This document shows positions 62,832-64,000 of a stretch of 64,000 bases of DNA, in pieces. The notes below the pieces were generated by a model, which saw only the letters and a list, made by a program, of their open reading frames with translations, was not told the origin of the DNA and did not search any database. Each line of letters begins with the position of its first letter. Position 1 is the stretch's first letter. The translations under genes were made by a program, and so were the position numbers. Source of the stretch: Cryobacterium tagatosivorans (GTDB taxonomy: Bacteria > Actinomycetota > Actinomycetes > Actinomycetales > Microbacteriaceae); NCBI RefSeq assembly GCF_004402215.1, contig NZ_SOEZ01000023.1:37402-101401 (forward strand). The letters are read 5' to 3'.

Positions 62832-62975
62832 AATCTCCACCAATTCCTGTGCGAACCCATATGCGGCCTTGAGTCAACTCTCAGCCTGTGATCCCGACCT
62901 CGACATAGACTTCGGGTCTCGGAGTTCTATCCTCGCTCACGGTTCCATCTTCCTATACCCAGCCCGGACGGACAC

Positions 62976-63503
62976 ATGTCGACAAACGCGGTGAGCAGAA
63001 GTCGCCTCCTGGCCTTCGCCGGCCAGGTCGGCAAGTTCGGCGCCGTCGGGCTCGTCGGATTCGTGGTGGACGTCACGGTCTTCAATCTGCTCCGCGGCAC
63101 GGTCTTCGCACCGGACCTCGTGCATGCCGGACCGCTGTACGCGAAGATCGTGTCCACGGTGCTGGCCATCCTCACCAACTGGATCGGCAACCGCTACTGG
63201 ACCTTCGGCACGTCCCGCCGGCCGCGAGCGCTCCGCGAGGGCCTGGAGTTCTTCGCCGTCAGCCTGGTCGGCATGGGCATCGGCCTGCTCTGCCTGTGGC
63301 TCAGCCACTACGTGCTCGGCTACACGAGCGTGCTCGCCGACAACATCTCGTCGAACGTGATCGGCCTCGGCCTCGGCGCCGTCTTCCGGTTCACGCTCTA
63401 CCGCTTCTGGGTCTTCGCCCCCGGGCGCGCCGACACAACGCCGGCGGCCCCGGTCCCGGATCGGCTAGCGGCCCGCCCCCGGGGGCTGGTCGGCGAGCGC
63501 TGA
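62976..63503 (+). CDS. GtrA-family membrane protein
   Basis: A 175-aa protein with four hydrophobic helices (about residues 20-38, 50-70, 85-108 and 115-138), in the pattern of the GtrA/DPMS3-like family, with VGKFGAVGLVGFVVDVTVFN at the start and ILTNWIGNRYWTF and FRFTLYRFWVFAP as family-type segments. GtrA proteins act with polyprenyl-phosphate sugar metabolism. The C-terminal 39 nt overlap the convergent gene at 63465. A GtrA gene next to purK is common in actinobacteria. Confidence 0.88.
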   Translation: MSTNAVSRSRLLAFAGQVGKFGAVGLVGFVVDVTVFNLLRGTVFAPDLVHAGPLYAKIVSTVLAILTNWIGNRYWTFGTSRRPRALREGLEFFAVSLVGMGIGLLCLWLSHYVLGYTSVLADNISSNVIGLGLGAVFRFTLYRFWVFAPGRADTTPAAPVPDRLAARPRGLVGER

Positions 63504-64000
63504 CTGCTCCTGGCGCCGTGACCCGATCACGGTCTGCGACTCCTGCATCAGGTCGTGCAACACCTGCTGGACCAGGTCGGCGCTCGGCACGTCCTTGAGC
63601 ACCAGCGGATGCTCCAGCCCCGAGTTGACGAGCACGTCGCCGGAGCGGAAGGCGGATTGCAGCCACGTCTGGCGCACGGTCACGTCGTAGCCGCGACCGT
63701 GCAGCAGCTCCTGGCGGCTGCGCACGAAGAACCCGTGCCGAAAGATGATCCGCCGGGTCGTGATCGTGTACCGCCGGTTCAGCCAGGAGGCCAGCGGCAG
63801 GAGCCAGACCAGCACGATGGCGGCCAGGGCGGCAACGACCAAGGCGGTGTTCTGCCAGTCTTCCCGCAGGTTCCCGAAGAAGTAACCGGTGGCGCCGCAG
63901 ACGAGGAAGAGCGCCAGGGTCGGCCAGACGAGGCGCCGGGCGTGCGGGCGGAGGCGGGCGACGACGCGTTCGGCCGGGGGCGCCGCCGCGGCGGGCGCGG
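63465..64000 (-). CDS. PH-domain membrane protein, 5' end outside the window
   Basis: The frame runs from the window edge to a stop at 63465, so the start is missing; the visible part is about 178 residues. It has two hydrophobic helices (LVWPTLALFLVCGATGYFF and VVAALAAIVLVWLLPLASWL), then a YdbS-like bacterial PH domain with RRYTITTRRIIFRHGFFVR, ELLHGRGYDVTVRQTW and RSGDVLVNSGLEHPLVLKDV, and a soluble tail. Function unknown; the family is membrane-associated and often linked to envelope stress. It overlaps the gtrA 3' end by 39 nt. Confidence 0.82.
   Translation of the reverse strand, partial: APAAAAPPAERVVARLRPHARRLVWPTLALFLVCGATGYFFGNLREDWQNTALVVAALAAIVLVWLLPLASWLNRRYTITTRRIIFRHGFFVRSRQELLHGRGYDVTVRQTWLQSAFRSGDVLVNSGLEHPLVLKDVPSADLVQQVLHDLMQESQTVIGSRRQEQSALADQPPGAGR

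Noticed and set aside
62844..62975. TTGACT-like box in the purK/gtrA intergenic region
   Set aside because: No acceptable -10 sequence at 16-19 bp; a promoter is expected here but cannot be placed.

Overview
The window is chromosomal DNA from a high-GC actinobacterium, most likely a member of the Microbacteriaceae. The evidence is a set of recognisable actinobacterial markers: mtrA-mtrB-lpqB, a WhiB2-type regulator with its usual neighbours (large GT2 membrane protein, DUF5719, DUF3499, phosphomannomutase), GTG and TTG starts, and many 4-nt ATGA/GTGA overlaps. I see no tRNA, rRNA, CRISPR array, origin or phage. All identifications come from motif reading, not from a database search.

Layout. 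(1) 104-4128, minus strand: mtrA-mtrB-lpqB. (2) 4259-9527, plus: a tightly coupled five-gene operon (GPDPase-type membrane protein, DUF4129, DUF4350, MoxR ATPase, DUF58). It is closed by a long perfect hairpin. (3) 9617-18038: phosphomannomutase, DUF3499, a zincin-like protein, DUF5719, a 1015-aa glycosyltransferase, whiB, galE and an unlisted 45-aa membrane peptide. (4) 18131-20493: a GlxA-type regulator and manA.

(5) 20588-55871 is one large cell-surface polysaccharide region. The plus-strand block 20588-26440 has two O-antigen-ligase-like proteins, a flippase and a 637-aa GlfT2-like galactofuranosyltransferase. It converges on a 12-gene minus-strand block (39386 to 26466) carrying UDP-galactopyranose mutase, a nucleotide-sugar dehydrogenase, five glycosyltransferases, an ABC exporter and a WbpB/WbpE/WbpD-like trio that predicts a 2,3-diacetamido uronic acid. 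Then follow a DPM1-like GT2/DUF2304 pair, a decayed IS481 transposase, a DUF6541 membrane protein, a second galE, a secreted protein with eight FnIII modules, two more GT2 enzymes (one GlfT1-like), the complete dTDP-rhamnose set rmlC-rmlA / rmlB-rmlD, a GT4 and an acyltransferase.

(6) 55943-64000: an LCP ligase and purE on one side and purK on the other. The usual purK-purE pairing is split by about 4 kb of sugar genes (hexapeptide acyltransferase, epimerase, DegT aminotransferase, GT-B transferase). The window ends with a GtrA protein and a truncated PH-domain membrane protein.

Together, manA/manB, galE/glf, rmlABCD and the Wbp-like enzymes supply activated mannose, galactofuranose, rhamnose and amino-uronic acid. 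The glycosyltransferases assemble them, the flippase or ABC exporter moves the product out, and the Wzy-like proteins and LCP polymerise it or attach it to the wall. The most interesting points are the galactofuran-plus-rhamnose gene set in what looks like a non-mycolate actinobacterium, the insertion that splits purK from purE, the paralogous GT pairs, and two perfect palindromes in convergent gaps that share a core heptamer.
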